From assembly GCA_030407085.1 (NCBI GenBank), contig CM059586.1, forward strand, positions 15,208,001 to 15,272,000: a DNA stretch of 64,000 nt, given 5' to 3'. Made by a program: the position numbers and the translations under genes. Below, one piece after another: positions 11,420 to 22,235 of this stretch. Below the pieces are notes generated by a model that saw only the letters and a list, made by a program, of their open reading frames with translations, was not told the origin of the DNA and did no database searches. This DNA is from Trichopria drosophilae. Lineage: Eukaryota > Arthropoda > Insecta > Hymenoptera > Diapriidae. Within the stretch, counting starts at the first letter, position 1. Every line of letters starts with the position of its first letter.

Positions 11420-11965
11420 TTGAGCCTCCAACATTCGAGAGTTACTTATAAAAACCTAAATACAATTCGAACAATAAGTTTAGTGGAAAAGGACGAACCC
11501 ATGGTGAAACTGAGACGCTGCTATGAAAGATCGTCCGACGAATGCTACAATAAAAGTGAGAAGGAGCGAGAACAAAATATGAAAGTGAAAGGAGATGAAG
11601 CACGATGGAATCGCATTGCAAGAAATGGGGAGAGAAAGAGCGAATCTGAGTGATACCAGAGCAGGATAGCGGTGCTTGGGCATAATACCTCTCGCCTGCC
11701 GTCAGTCTCTCATTCAGTCATTGATACTGGTCCGTGATTAATGAAGAGTCGAGCTTCGAGATCGCTGCAGCACCCAGTCACAAACGTAGCAGGGGAAAGG
11801 TCTGACACTGTGCAAAGAATGTCGATACCAGTATACCGACGACGACAACGACCGCGAAACAACGCCGGTCGTTCTCGGCGGTCGCGGGCGAGCGAACATC
11901 AATTATCCATCTTATCCCAACTTCCGACAAACAGCACCAAAAAAAAAGTTTCGCTTTAGCGGGAA
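11420..11965 (+). other. GC/CpG-richer island with short ORFs
   Basis: This stretch is much less AT-rich than its flanks and includes a CpG-dense core at about 11835-11895 (GACGACGACAACGACC and GGTCGCGGGCGAGCG). Two plus-strand ORFs are open (11420-11653, with an internal ATG near 11501, and ATG-initiated 11741-11959); their arginine-rich translations are what CpG-rich noncoding DNA gives. A promoter, 5' UTR or exon is plausible but no element decides which. Confidence 0.3.
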
Positions 11966-12359
11966 ATTAGGGATCGATTATTGTTTTCGGTCATCTGAAA
12001 AGCCTTCCGATTCAATAAACAATGAGCGAATTCCCTCGAGACAGTTATTTGCACTGAAAGTCTGTTTTTAGAATTACTTTGCGCAATATAAATTTCACAT
12101 TTTAAGTAAAACGGTCACTTCAGTTTAAAGTGAAAAGACATTTTTTCGACCGTTGACATGAAAGTCTCCCCTATGGTGTTTCACGTATCTAGCTTCAAGA
12201 AAGTGGTAGCTTATCGTATGAAGGTGACATTTAGATCCAACTACTAGTAAAGAAAAAATACAGTCAAATTGATCTCTAAATTAGGCTTTTTACAGGGTTC
12301 CTAAACGGACTATGTAAATATCATCATTTCCATCAGTATTATTCAATTTTCAGATGAAA

Positions 12360-12980
12360 CTTATTCCAGCGCAAGTCCCTCTCGTCGTTTCATTGTTTGC
12401 GATAAAAGGGGATTCCCCGCAAAGCAGAACAGCAAAGAGATAAGAGAAATAAGTCTATAGCAAGTACCTTTGCCAAGAAGATCCACGGAGTGACTGGCAG
12501 CCGGGAAGAAACTGTCGGACAAGAGATGCTGTAAGATGGAAGCGAGTCGTCTAACTCAGCCGGTTCTTTTCGTTCCTCCGTTCATCTGCGTCCCTGTCCG
12601 TCAATCCACCCGCTGAAGCAAGGGGATCGTCCTGGCCGCCGCCGTCCACAAACGGTGCGGAGCAAGACTTCAGCACTTTTATGTACGGAGTCTGAATAAC
12701 AAATCTGTCCAATTCACATGTCGACATCAAAGAAGATAATATAAACACTACATCGATACATCGTCTACAAAACCCTGATGTTTTATTAATGCAGCCTCCA
12801 TCTATAGGCCCATTCTGGGCATGGTCGCTTGTTGACTTGTCCATCTCGCGTTTGCGAATTCTGTCAGATTCACTTCAAAGGTATGGCATGACGAGAGTAT
12901 TACAAAATGTCCAAGGATCTCTCATCACTTCGGGTGATATGAATGGCAATGACGCTAACCAGTATGACCGAACATAACAT
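12360..12980. other. GC-richer island around the 12551-12844 ORF
   Basis: Base composition rises sharply from about 12360 to 12980 compared with the AT-rich flanks. It contains the minus-strand ORF described separately and CCGCCGCCG near 12640. It ends about 90 bp before the TTAA foldback element at 13069. Confidence 0.4.
12551..12844 (-). CDS. Candidate 97-codon ORF or terminal exon, function unknown
   Basis: The minus strand opens with ATGGACAAGTCAACAAGC and stays open for 97 codons to ...NRLS-stop at 12551. The last 48 codons have strong coding character: PYIKVLKSCSAPFVDGGGQ, then DDPLASAGGL and a charged tail TDRDADERRNEKNRLS, with many G/C third positions. A good acceptor (AGATTTGTTATTCAG) lies just before ACTCCGTAC at about 12693, in phase, so the real structure could be a terminal exon 12551-12693 spliced to an exon further upstream on the minus strand. 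No domain or membrane segment is recognised. The plus-strand ORF overlapping it (12789-12977) is weaker. Confidence 0.45.
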   Translation of the reverse strand: MDKSTSDHAQNGPIDGGCINKTSGFCRRCIDVVFILSSLMSTCELDRFVIQTPYIKVLKSCSAPFVDGGGQDDPLASAGGLTDRDADERRNEKNRLS

Positions 12981-13068
12981 TCAGACTTCATCACAATATT
13001 GGACTAGTTATGTGATTTTTGCAATATTGCATCAAAAAGTGTGGTTTATTTTAGTAATATCCTATTAA

Positions 13069-14125
13069 CCCATTAAGGACGGGAGACGCACACATTTACG
13101 TTGATTTTCGCCCTTCATCTTCTACAGGAAATAAGATTAATATTGACTTGAAAGTGACCAACCCTACCACTTTCGAGTATGCTCTTTCGATTGGCGTGGA
13201 AAAAATTGCATTTAAATTGATTTAAAAACCAATATGGTGCATTTAAAAATAAAATGAATAAAATTTCGTGTGTTTCGTTTTTTTGTGAATTTTTTTTCGT
13301 ATAAATAATGTTACCATATCGATGCCTTTCTGCAACCAAAAGTGTACAAAATATATGAACTTCAACTAGGAATATTTTTGTTTTGCCCCGGATCAACCTA
13401 ACCTCTTCAAAACGTCAATATCTCGAAAAAATAAACCTTATTGTATCAATTATGAACATTATTGATGAAATTCGCATACAAACATTATCGCATGATTTTG
13501 AATTATTTCATGAAATATGGTCGGCCATATCGGATCCACCATCTTGAATTTAAAAAATCTAGCCACAAATTCGTGATGAACAACTCCAAAAACCCCCGCA
13601 TACGCATTTTATCGCGATTTTGAAACATTTTATTGAATTTCAGTCCACCATATTGGATCCGCCACTTTGAATTTCTAAAATCTAACCTCAAATTGCTGAT
13701 CAGCGACATCGAAAACCCTTGAACCTCCGTTTTAGGGAAAATAATACCACTAGAGATGCGAATTTCATCAATAATGTTCATAATTGATAGAATAAGGTTT
13801 ATTTTTTCGAGATATTGAAGAGGTTATGTTGATTCGGGGCAAAACAAAAAAAATTCCTAATTGAAGTTCATATATTTTATGCACTTTTGGTTGCAGAAAG
13901 GCATCAATCACAAAAAAAGAAACACACGAAATTTTGTTCATTTTTTTGTAAACGCGCCATATTGGTTTTTAAAGCAATTTAAATGCAATTTTGACCACGC
14001 CAATCGAAAGAGCATACTAGAAAATGGTAGCGCTGGTCACTTTCAAATCAATATTAATCTTATTTCCTCTTGAGAATGAAGGTCGAAAATCAACGTAAAT
14101 ATCTGCGTCTCCCGTCCTTAATGGG
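13069..14125. mobile_element. TTAA-flanked foldback element, 1057 bp
   Basis: Both ends are exact: TTAA (13065-13068) then CCCATTAAGGACGGGAGACG on the left, and the reverse complement CGTCTCCCGTCCTTAATGGG then TTAA (14126-14129) on the right. The inverted arms run 13069-13477 and 13756-14125 with diverged but continuous matches, leaving a loop of about 278 bp. TTAA target duplications with CCC-starting ends are typical of the piggyBac superfamily, so I infer a piggyBac-type non-autonomous element. The loop holds about two units of the CCATATTGGATCC module seen elsewhere. Short ORFs inside (13115-13396, 13503-13781, 13861-14073) follow the arms and are not genes. Confidence 0.9.
13515..13740 (+). 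repeat. CCATATTGGATCC module, ~2 units, in a foldback loop
   Basis: The loop reads GGCCATATCGGATCCACC then CTTGAATTT, and about 125 bp later CCACCATATTGGATCCGCC then CTTTGAATTT. Each is followed by an AATCTA..CTCAAATT..TGATCAGCGAC type block, the same order as in the free tandem array at 8717-9003. Confidence 0.8.
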
Positions 14126-14129
14126 TTAA

Positions 14130-16553
14130 GTAACACGTCCTCAAAATGAATTAAGAGAATGAGAATGTGAAATACACTGTAAAAAGAATTGTCGTAAAAT
14201 TGCAACCTAGATCATGGGCAAAACTACCTACTTTTAATGCAGCGAATGTTCAGTCATTTTACACGAAAATCATAAAGACCGGAGAAATTTAAAGGTTATG
14301 TCTAACTTTCATGCCCGCGTAGTAGAATTAAAACAGGTAGAACTTCGAAATTGTTCACATATATCGAGTGTTATCGCTTCCCTGCACTTAATTGCGTAAA
14401 ATCTATCAAATAATCAGCGAAACATAGAGCGGGAATATTGAAGTCCAATACCGCAAGACCTAATTATCGGGTATTTCCGGATTTCTTCGTTGTGTAGCGA
14501 CGAAAAGCTTAAGAGTTTTGAAGCATTTTGAAACGGGAAGCATGCCGTCTACAAATTCAAAATACGTATTTGGTTTATATCTAATTTCCAAAAACATGAT
14601 ATTTTTCGTTTTGTATATATCGTGAATCAGGTGCGATTTATTTTCAGCGAATCAACTCTGTAATGTTTTGATTTTGTTCATAAGGTTATTCGGAGAAAAC
14701 AGAATGTTGTTGTTATGAATTGTGTGGTGGATCTGAGAACTACATTCTTGTGTTAAGTTTAGCTTTGTCAACAGTGATGAGTGTAAGAAACATTTTTAGA
14801 AAATAGTTAACTGAATGTAATGGGTCATTAAGGATTTCGTTTTAAAAATCGTATAAAATCATTTTGGTGTTTTTTTTTTTTAATTTTTGTTTCGACATCT
14901 GTACAAAGAACTATGTAGTGTGATCTATAGTCTTGTTTGATTTAGTAATTAAAATAAATGAATAAATATTAAAAATCTTGAAATAAAACGTTTATTTAGA
15001 ATGTAGAATTGGATGACCTTATTTGTAAATACAAAATATATATGTTTTTCAAAGTAATCCTACTATACTTTATTATGCATAAGTTAGATAAAAATGCGTG
15101 GCCGAATTACCCGACGAGATAACTAATTTATCTCATGGGGTGGCAATTCGACCATTTTCAACACTTTTTAGGTGTTTGTTTTCTGCCAAATAACAGTACC
15201 TACATCAACAATTGAATAACTTTTCGAACAGGCCATGGCAAAATGAAACTATGACATTTTCATGAAATGCTTCCTTTCATTCTTCGGAATAAATGCCATC
15301 ATTAGTGCAATGATTGATTCCAGAAAAATTTAGGAATTGAGAATTTACTAAATTCAATGAATCGCTTTAGTCAAATGTAAAAATCTACTAGAAGTTTATA
15401 GTAGAGCATAATGCAGAAAAGGAAACGCAACGTGTCCACTAGCGGTTTCAGTCGGGCTTTACGATCAGTTACCCTCCACTGCTTCATAGTCACACTGGAA
15501 CCAGAGACCCCTCACTAAGAGGCTGGACATCTGGCATCCCAAATTTGATCGGACGAAACGAAATGTGACAATACGATGATATATCCCACGCTAACTGGCT
15601 TGACATTTACTTCAAGGTTGGGGCATGTTACTTCGCCGGATGTCGAATAAACAAAACAAATTTCCTAAGGCTCACCTTTTTCTAAACAGTCAGTTCCCAA
15701 AATTAATTTAATAATAAATCCAATTCGCAACATGAATACGAATGGTGAAAGAGTGCGATAGTAAAGTATTCGTTTTTTATTTTAGTTCTAGATCTGTCTA
15801 CTCCTTTGTAACTATATATCGATAAATATATTTCTATGGACCTTTGATTGCATAACTTGATGACTGGAACTAGATTTCAATTTTTGTGAAAATTTGATTC
15901 GATTTTGAAAATTGTCACTAACAAATTTTAATATTATAAAAAAGAAAAACAGAAACGTCTATGTTCTAAATGTAATGTTTCATGGAGCTTATAAGAACCT
16001 TTGGGTAACCTTACGATAACATTATTATGATCCCGTCAAGTATAAGGATGATTTCAAAACAAATTGCAAATTGGTCGAAATCAGCTGTTTTTATATTCAC
16101 AACATATATTATACATTAAAAATAAGTCTAATTCCTGTATGATGTTTTGTATTAAAATATTATAAAATACAATTTTCGTTACATTATAAAAAATTAATTA
16201 CAGATGAAAATGTAACAGTAGCTGAAGAAATTCATGAATTTCATTTTCGTCGGCAATAGTAGTCCTATTACTAATAGTTAAATAATTTTTCTTCCGTGTA
16301 AATTCTTATTATCAAGCAAAATTAAGTATATTATACCATCTAAATTGAATTTCTTCACATATTTATGTTGTCATTTCATTTTGAAGATTGATTTTTCCAT
16401 TTGAAGTTTTACAGATTTCAGTTTGTAAAAACGCGTCTACTATTTTACATGTAATTCGCGTGGAATATCATAATATTATAAATAATTGCATTTTTAACAT
16501 ACTTGCAAATTTAATTATTTAAATTAATTACAATAAGAAAAATTACGAAAATA
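14130..16553. other. AT-rich, one hairpin, otherwise featureless
   Basis: Apart from the inverted repeat at 15102-15161 (separate entry), I see no gene or repeat here. The stretch 15420-15650 is somewhat less AT-rich but has no convincing open frame. Confidence 0.45.
15102..15161. repeat. Isolated imperfect hairpin, ~60 bp
   Basis: The left arm GGCCGAATTACCCGACGAGA pairs with the right arm TCTCATGGGGTGGCAATTCG (GGYCGAATTRCC outside, GAGATAA/TTATCTC inside), with only a few bases of loop. No TIR element boundary is visible around it. It could be a tiny MITE remnant or a structured RNA; nothing here decides. Confidence 0.5.
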
Positions 16554-16752
16554 ACGGGTGTAACGTTTCTTGGCATTAAAACGTCCCGTGGATCACTGAC
16601 GTTTTTATTTTTATCTCGGGAATGGAACGACGTATCGAGATAAACCAAACATCAAAAATACTAGTCTGGGTGACACTTATAACTGTGATTTGTAGTATTT
16701 TATTTTACTACAAAATGAGAAACACTAACGTTGAAAGTTCGTATACACCCGT
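16554..16752. mobile_element. Possible small MITE, ~199 bp
   Basis: The left end ACGGGTGTAACGTTTC and the right end GTATACACCCGT form an inverted repeat of about 12 bp with small gaps, 199 bp apart. The interior is short and noncoding. No target duplication is clear, so this is a tentative call. Confidence 0.35.
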
Positions 16753-17143
16753 TGCACTTTACAATACTTAAGTTAGTTTTTGTTTGCAAGGTCATTTCAC
16801 ATACATGGCAACATTGACATTACAGAAAAATGTAATTTCGACATATTTTTGTCTCCTATTTACAATGATTACAATAAAGGTGGGTGGTATGGAAATCAAA
16901 TTGCTGTTTTAAAACTCCCGCCTCAAACGTGTTTTATTTTTAATAAATCCATCACCGTCTTGAATAAAACTAGTTCATTTTAACTTGCTCAAATTATGCG
17001 TTTATGCGTGTCCACTATGCATAATTTCTTAAGTCTCGATCATGAAGAATCTATTTTCAAAAACCCGAATTAAAAAATTTTGTTTAGTCGAAATATTGAA
17101 CCTCATTATATTTCTACTTTATCCTGATCACTCATAGTTACAA

Positions 17144-17793
17144 GTAAACCTACCCAAGCGTCAGTAACCGATTTTGCTGTAATTTGGCATACTTTAAAAA
17201 CTCACCAAAATAAACGAAACGTATTTTGTTTATCGGCAAAAAAGAAGGTTTAAGGGTCGAAACTACCCCATTAGTTAGACAAAAATACGCAAATTTCAAA
17301 ACCCCTGGAACACTGCAAATATCGCAGTTTGGTGAGCATTTCTCAAAGCAGAACTCGACAGGATTTTCAAATTCAGGTGGTCTTTCCTCAAAATAACCGC
17401 TCTTGTACCATGCATATTTTATCAAATTTTTAAATCGAGGGGAAGAAAACTGGTTATGATTCACTGAAATCCAAACGTTTAAATAACTTTAGTCCGCCAT
17501 ATTGAATCCGCCGCATTTTGTATTTTTGAAAAATTACTTTATATTCATAATTAGCACCCCCCAAAAATCATTCACTACCAAATATTGAGAAATTATATTT
17601 AACTATATGAGATTTATAAAAGGTAGCCCATTTTTATATAAATATGCGTATTTTTGAATAATGAATGGGGTAATTTAGACCCTTAAACGTTCTTCTTTGT
17701 TGACAAAAAAAAATACGTATCGTTTATTTTGGTGCGTTCTAAAAGTATGCCAAATTATAGCCAAATCGGTTACTGACGCTTGGATAGGTTTAC
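17144..17793. mobile_element. Foldback element, 650 bp, arms ~150 bp
   Basis: The left arm starts GTAAACCTACCCAAGCGTCA and the right arm ends with its near-complement, TGACGCTTGGATAGGTTTAC. The match continues inward through AGTAACCGATTT, ATAATTTGGCATACTTT, CACCAAAATAAACGA, GTTTAAGGGTC and AAAAATACGCA, giving arms of about 150 bp (17144-17293 and 17651-17793). The loop contains the CCATATTGAATCCGCC module near 17497. The 104-codon minus-strand ORF at 17150-17464 runs through the left arm and is rejected as a gene. Target duplication not clear. Confidence 0.8.
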
Positions 17794-19632
17794 GTGTTAG
17801 TGTTACGTAGGTTTAACGGAGGCTTTAGATCAACTAGAAACAAAAGGTAGATGAAAACGTTTCAAAAAATAATACATTTAAAAAGGTAAATAAATGTAAT
17901 TACGAAGATAATTTTAATACATAATACATAATAAGTAAATGTCACATATAATATAATTATTATATTTCAGTCTGTTTCTATGGACCCTCTTCATAATTGT
18001 TGAAAAATAATTATTTCAAAAAGATAATGTTGTTTATATCATATTGTAAAAGGAGGGAAATCAAATTATTTAATTATATTGATTAATGAATTACAATTTT
18101 GTGGTAGGTTAGATTTTTCAACTCTAATATTTACTGTGTTGTTATTGTTTTTAATAAACAAATTTTCTACTTCATTGTGTTTTTTATTTTTGGTTTCTAT
18201 TGCTAATATTTTAACGTTTTTATAGAAAGAATTGTGTCTTCTATCGATTTTATAAATTGACAATTTGTGTAAAATTTGCCTTTCTGTAAATGAATATCTT
18301 GTACATATTCAATAACCATGAAGATCTAATTATTTCAAACTTGAGTGTAAAATTTTCAATGAAAACTGGAAATATTAATGACATCCTGAATTTTTGTTTG
18401 GGTATACCGATAATTAGTAAATTAAATAAAAACTTTGGTTATCCACGTCAATTTGAACCGATATATTGTGCTTTTAGCGCCAGATGCAATAAAGGGCATA
18501 TTACAAAGTGACGACTTATCCGCAAAAACACGTTATCGGTAAAAGAATTAATAATTCGCGACTACTGGGAAAGGGAGCCATACTTCGTTTAATCATCCTT
18601 GCATCCATTAGCTTCATTGCGCTACTTTATCGCTTTTCCGCGCCTTTAATTGCAAACGCATCGAAAATCTTACCTGGAGTGAATTGCGGTAAAAGCGTCA
18701 TCACTTCGCTTCCCACCTTATCGTGATGTGAAAAATGATCGCGATCACTTACGATGTGACTTTAAACGATAATTTTTATTCCTTATCACTTAATTCTATT
18801 CACATAATTGCAGACGACATTTTAGAGATTAATTTAGAAATTCAATAATTGCATTATGACCAGAAATTTCATTCAGGCATATAATTGAAGCATTTTTTGA
18901 TCATCGTGCCTAAATAGGTTTATTTGGAACTATTTAAAAGTAGGAATTGTACATCGATTCCTCGAAAATCAAACGTTTATAAATAAATTAATTTTAAAAC
19001 ATAATATCACTATCCCAAAGTCATCCGAAACCCATAGAACCGCCTTAAGACATCCAAATGTCTGCTTTCACTGTCGTGTTAACTTGCTGCCCGGAAAGAA
19101 ATTTTGAGCAGCAAAAGTTGTAGGTTTTGATTTAATAAAATTGTGGACAATAAGCTCCAAAAAAATTGAAAAATTGTTTTCTCTCTGAGTTTAAAATAAT
19201 CAAGTGGCATCACTGAAACAATGTCAGAAAAAAAATTGGATGTGCTTATGGGGTTGCAGTCAGTCCAAGCTCACCGTGAGTACATTGAATTAGCTGTACA
19301 GATTGCGATTTGTCGCATGTGGGTGAGATTAAACGTGCATTAAAAACTAGAATAAACAAACATCAACACGTCATTATTCCTTCTCAGTCAAACACCACGA
19401 TGACAGCACATAGATTCCAAACGTTACCTACTTTTGGAACTCAAACTTTTGATACACAAATTTTCATTACATCATTACAAAAATGAAACATTCCTGATTC
19501 TCCTCACCATGAAAAAGAGTCCGAGTTACTCGAAAAGCCGAAGAAAAAATTTGTATGCCAAAGACCAACGGCTACTAATTATTAATTTGTATCCAAAGCC
19601 GTTGTTTATTTTTGATAAAGGAACCTTTTTGA
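17794..19632. other. AT-rich, no supported gene
   Basis: Short ORFs occur (for example 18290-18511), and 18500-18730 is less AT-rich, but none shows splice signals, a recognisable motif or a plausible ATG together. I see no inverted or tandem repeat. Confidence 0.45.
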
Positions 19633-20110
19633 TTGATCAAGACGATTGTCACCATCGATGCGTTATCCAAACAATTGAATGCGCGTAGAGTTCGATCGAA
19701 GAACTGCAATTTCTTTGAATCCCAAGTTATCAAAGGAGGGAAGTATTTGCACGCAAAAATGCGTAAGCGCCGCGTTTGGTGTAATAGTATGCAAAAATGC
19801 AGACAGGAGATCGAAAGATGCTGCGTAGGTAAAGAGAAAAGAGCCGTTTCTCTCCCCAGCTGTAGGACGAAGGCCGAACTTGACTCGCTGAGTTCCAGCA
19901 AGTCTGAGTGACAGCATCGCCACTCACGTGGGAGGCAGACCCAACAAAAGGGGACGCATTCGCCTCTATGCAAATCCTCCATAACGTGAGGTATCGAACG
20001 TCGCTCAACCAACAGGACAGGAACAGGGAAAGCACGGTAGTCTTATTGCACGAACCGCATCTTTTGACAGAGAAAAACGCTCTCGAAGGAAGAAAATGCA
20101 ACTAATGGAA
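19633..20110. other. GC-richer island open in several frames
   Basis: Composition rises here and frames are open on both strands: plus 19633-19911 (first ATG at about 19758, starting MRKRRVWC), plus 19908-20105 and minus 19575-20012. A donor-like CCCAC|GTGAGTGG exists on the minus strand near 19923-19930. Overlapping open frames on both strands are expected in GC-richer DNA, so I cannot pick one. Exon, UTR or promoter DNA is plausible. Confidence 0.3.
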
Positions 20111-20654
20111 AAACTTTAGACCGCCTGGTACTAAAACGCATACCACTCCTCTTTAATTGCATCTAACATTCACAGCGATTAATGCAATTTAATGCATTCG
20201 ACCGAGTCTACTAGCGTGAGAAGCAATTATTATTAGTCCTCCATTCACCCAAAATGTCTTTGAGGTATGAAGATAATTACGGTATCAGGTCTTGTCAAAA
20301 TTGGTAAATGTTGGAATTTGCAATTTCAGCATTGGAACTCAACATTCGCAAACTAAACATTTGCCTTTGCTTATTGTGATTTTGTCACTGTAGAATATTT
20401 CTGACATCTCCAATTAACATATTTTGCAACTTTTTGCAACAAGTACAAATATCCTTCGTAAGATACTTATTTTTTCCGATTTGATGCAATGCAAAATATG
20501 CGACATGGTCATACTAATACGCAATGTTTATTTCCGATTTGATGGCTGTTGACATCCCTGGTAAAATGGAAGCGTTGAGTAAAGCGCCTATAAAGCGTTC
20601 ACAAAGGGTTTTATGGAATTGTACGCATCAATAAAACGAATCTTACGCATAATC

Positions 20655-21021
20655 GGCTTCGTGGCTCAGGCGGTTAACGCACTGGACTACGAAGTCGTAG
20701 GTCGTGAGTTCGATCCCCGTCTGGTGAACAATTTTTCGATTTCGTTTTCAAGCAGCAGCTCGCTGTTAGTAAGCCGAGCCACGTTGTTTGTGTTTACGTT
20801 TCGAAAGTATTGTTTATCTGGCGGAAATCGACTCAAGACCGCTGCTGTACTTGGTGTAGGTTTCTGCAGTCCTACATTTCATACACAAATGTGAAGTATG
20901 GCGCCATCTTTCTAAGTCGATCTGCAGCTCTCGCTAAATCTTACGATTTAATACGGCAACAATTTGGTAAAAAAGGGCGATTCCGCCCGTTAATTAATTA
21001 ATAAAAAAAAAAAAAAAAAAA
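20655..21021 (+). mobile_element. tRNA-derived SINE, copy 1, with poly(A) tail
   Basis: The head GGCTTCGTGGCTCAGGCGGT has an A-box-like TGGCTCAGGCGG, followed about 45 bp on by a B box AGTTCGATCCC that fits the RGTTCRANNCC consensus. The spacing and the GTGGCTCA...GGTTAACGC words resemble an arginine-type tRNA, which is inference. A body of about 290 bp follows, then a small 3' hairpin GGGCGATTCCGCCC and a run of 19 A at 21003-21021. RNA polymerase III should transcribe from inside the head, and a LINE would supply reverse transcriptase. The ORF across it (20613-20894) is not a gene. Target duplication not clear by eye. Confidence 0.9.
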
Positions 21022-21049
21022 TATTAATAATGCATGTTTAAATGACGCC

Positions 21050-21400
21050 AAAGCGTCCGAAGCGTGAATTAAGACATTTTAAGCGTTTATTAAACGTCGC
21101 ATGAAGCGTTTGTAGAGAGTGAATAGAGGTTTTTTTTTATTTTACTGCGCTACTTAAGTAAGCTTTATTGAAGCGTTCAGCACTCTTACTTAAGCGTCCA
21201 GTAAACGTCTCGTTAAGCGTTCGTAGAGAGTGAATGAAAAGTTTTTTTATTTCTGTGCGCTCTGTAAATAAGCTTTATCGAAACGTTCAGTACTCTTATT
21301 GAAGCGTTCATTAAACGTTTCGTTAAGCGTTCATGGAGAGGAGATTACATGTTTTTTTATTTCTATTCGCTATATACGTAAACACGATCGAAGCGTTCAA
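21050..21400 (+). repeat. Tandem array, unit ~120 bp, about 3 copies
   Basis: The block AAACGTYTCGTTAAGCGTTC then AGAGAGTGAAT, a TTTTTTTATTT run and a GCGCT...AAATAAGCTTTAT stretch recurs near 21090, 21205 and 21320, drifting between copies. It lies directly after the SINE poly(A). Confidence 0.8.
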
Positions 21401-21569
21401 TAATTGTCCTGATCATTATTTATACGCTCTAGATATTAGATAGATAGATAATATTTATTATTGTCATGGAGCAAAAGTTCCTTAGACAATAAAGATCTTT
21501 AGATATTGAAGGACGCTTTGGTCAAAATATTGACAAAAGCTTGTAACACGTTTTATATACGTGTAACAA

Positions 21570-21730
21570 GCAATGCGTGGACGTTTTATGGACTTCGCAT
21601 AAACGTTTACGTACGGATGAATATAAACGTTCCATAATCGCTCTATGCCCCTTTGAAGACATTTTGAAAACAATGCCTGGACGTTTTATGGAATCCCGAT
21701 GAACGTTTACGTACGGATGAAAACAAATTC
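21570..21730 (+). repeat. Tandem pair, unit ~102 bp
   Basis: CAATGCGTGGACGTTTTATGG at about 21570 and CAATGCCTGGACGTTTTATGG at about 21672 are each followed by AACGTTTACGTACGGATGAA. The pair is part of the same AACG-rich element. Confidence 0.8.
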
Positions 21731-21974
21731 TCCTTTAACGCTCAAAGTACACTCACACATTTGCGTTGTGTATGCTTGTATTACGCTTCTTTGACGCTTA
21801 ACGTCCCCTTTACGAACTCTTGGTTCACGCTGCTGTTTTTACCAAAGATTGAATAGATGTCGATGATTTTGCAATATTTTCTATTTTAATTAATTTGTTA
21901 TTATTATTATGAATTTTAAATGAGTAATATTAATATGAAAAACTTCGACCTGCGTTCCATTCGCGTAGTCAAAT

Positions 21975-22235
21975 TGGTATTTTAATTGATACGAAATCCA
22001 ACATAGCGCATTTTAAATGAAAAATTATTATAATTTCGCTTGTTTCATTATTTGTAAATTTTTTTGTCATCATTAAAGTTGCGGGATTGAAACTAAAACA
22101 CAAGCAGAAGTGCACAAAATCTATGAACTTAAACTGGAATTTTTTTATTTTGCTTCGAATCAACTTAACCTACATACAGACGTCAATATGTCGAAAAAAT
22201 AAATCTTCTTGGTTCAACTAAGTATGAACATAATC
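21975..22235 (+). repeat. Diverged left-arm fragment of the 13069-14125 foldback
   Basis: The block order matches 13205-13460 in the same direction: TTTTAATTGAT, GCGCATTTTAAATGAA, TTTCGCTTGTTTC, GTGCACAAAATCTATGAACTT, TTTATTTTGCTTCGAATCAAC, then GTCAATATGTCGAAAAAATA and AACTAAGTATGAACAT. Both ends are eroded and no TTAA terminus remains. Confidence 0.7.

Larger units (their letters stand above)
20560..21845. mobile_element. Element built from AAGCG/AACGT repeats, host of a SINE
   Basis: From about 20568 to 21830 the sequence is crowded with AAGCGTTC, TAAACGT, TTAAGCGT and their complements (for example GGACGTTTTATGG and GACGCTTAACG). The outer parts look weakly inverted: GGTAAAATGGAAGCGTTGA on the left, and on the minus strand GGTAAAAACAGCAGCGTGA on the right. 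Two tandem blocks lie inside (separate entries), and a tRNA-derived SINE interrupts it at 20655-21021. Taking out the SINE leaves about 0.92 kb. No transposase is seen. The ends are approximate. Confidence 0.5.

Noticed and set aside
13115..14205. Several 60-93 codon ORFs
   Set aside because: They sit in the inverted arms of the TTAA foldback and appear in mirrored form, as expected from the repeat.
17150..17464. 104-codon minus-strand ORF with protein-like look
   Set aside because: It runs through the left arm of the 17144-17793 foldback, and the right arm does not preserve the frame as a gene; no motif is recognisable.
19575..20012. 145-codon minus-strand ORF
   Set aside because: Plus-strand frames are open over the same bases and no domain or signal favours this one; kept only as part of a GC-rich island.
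20613..20894. 93-codon ORF
   Set aside because: It is the translation of the SINE head and body (tRNA-like sequence), not a protein gene.
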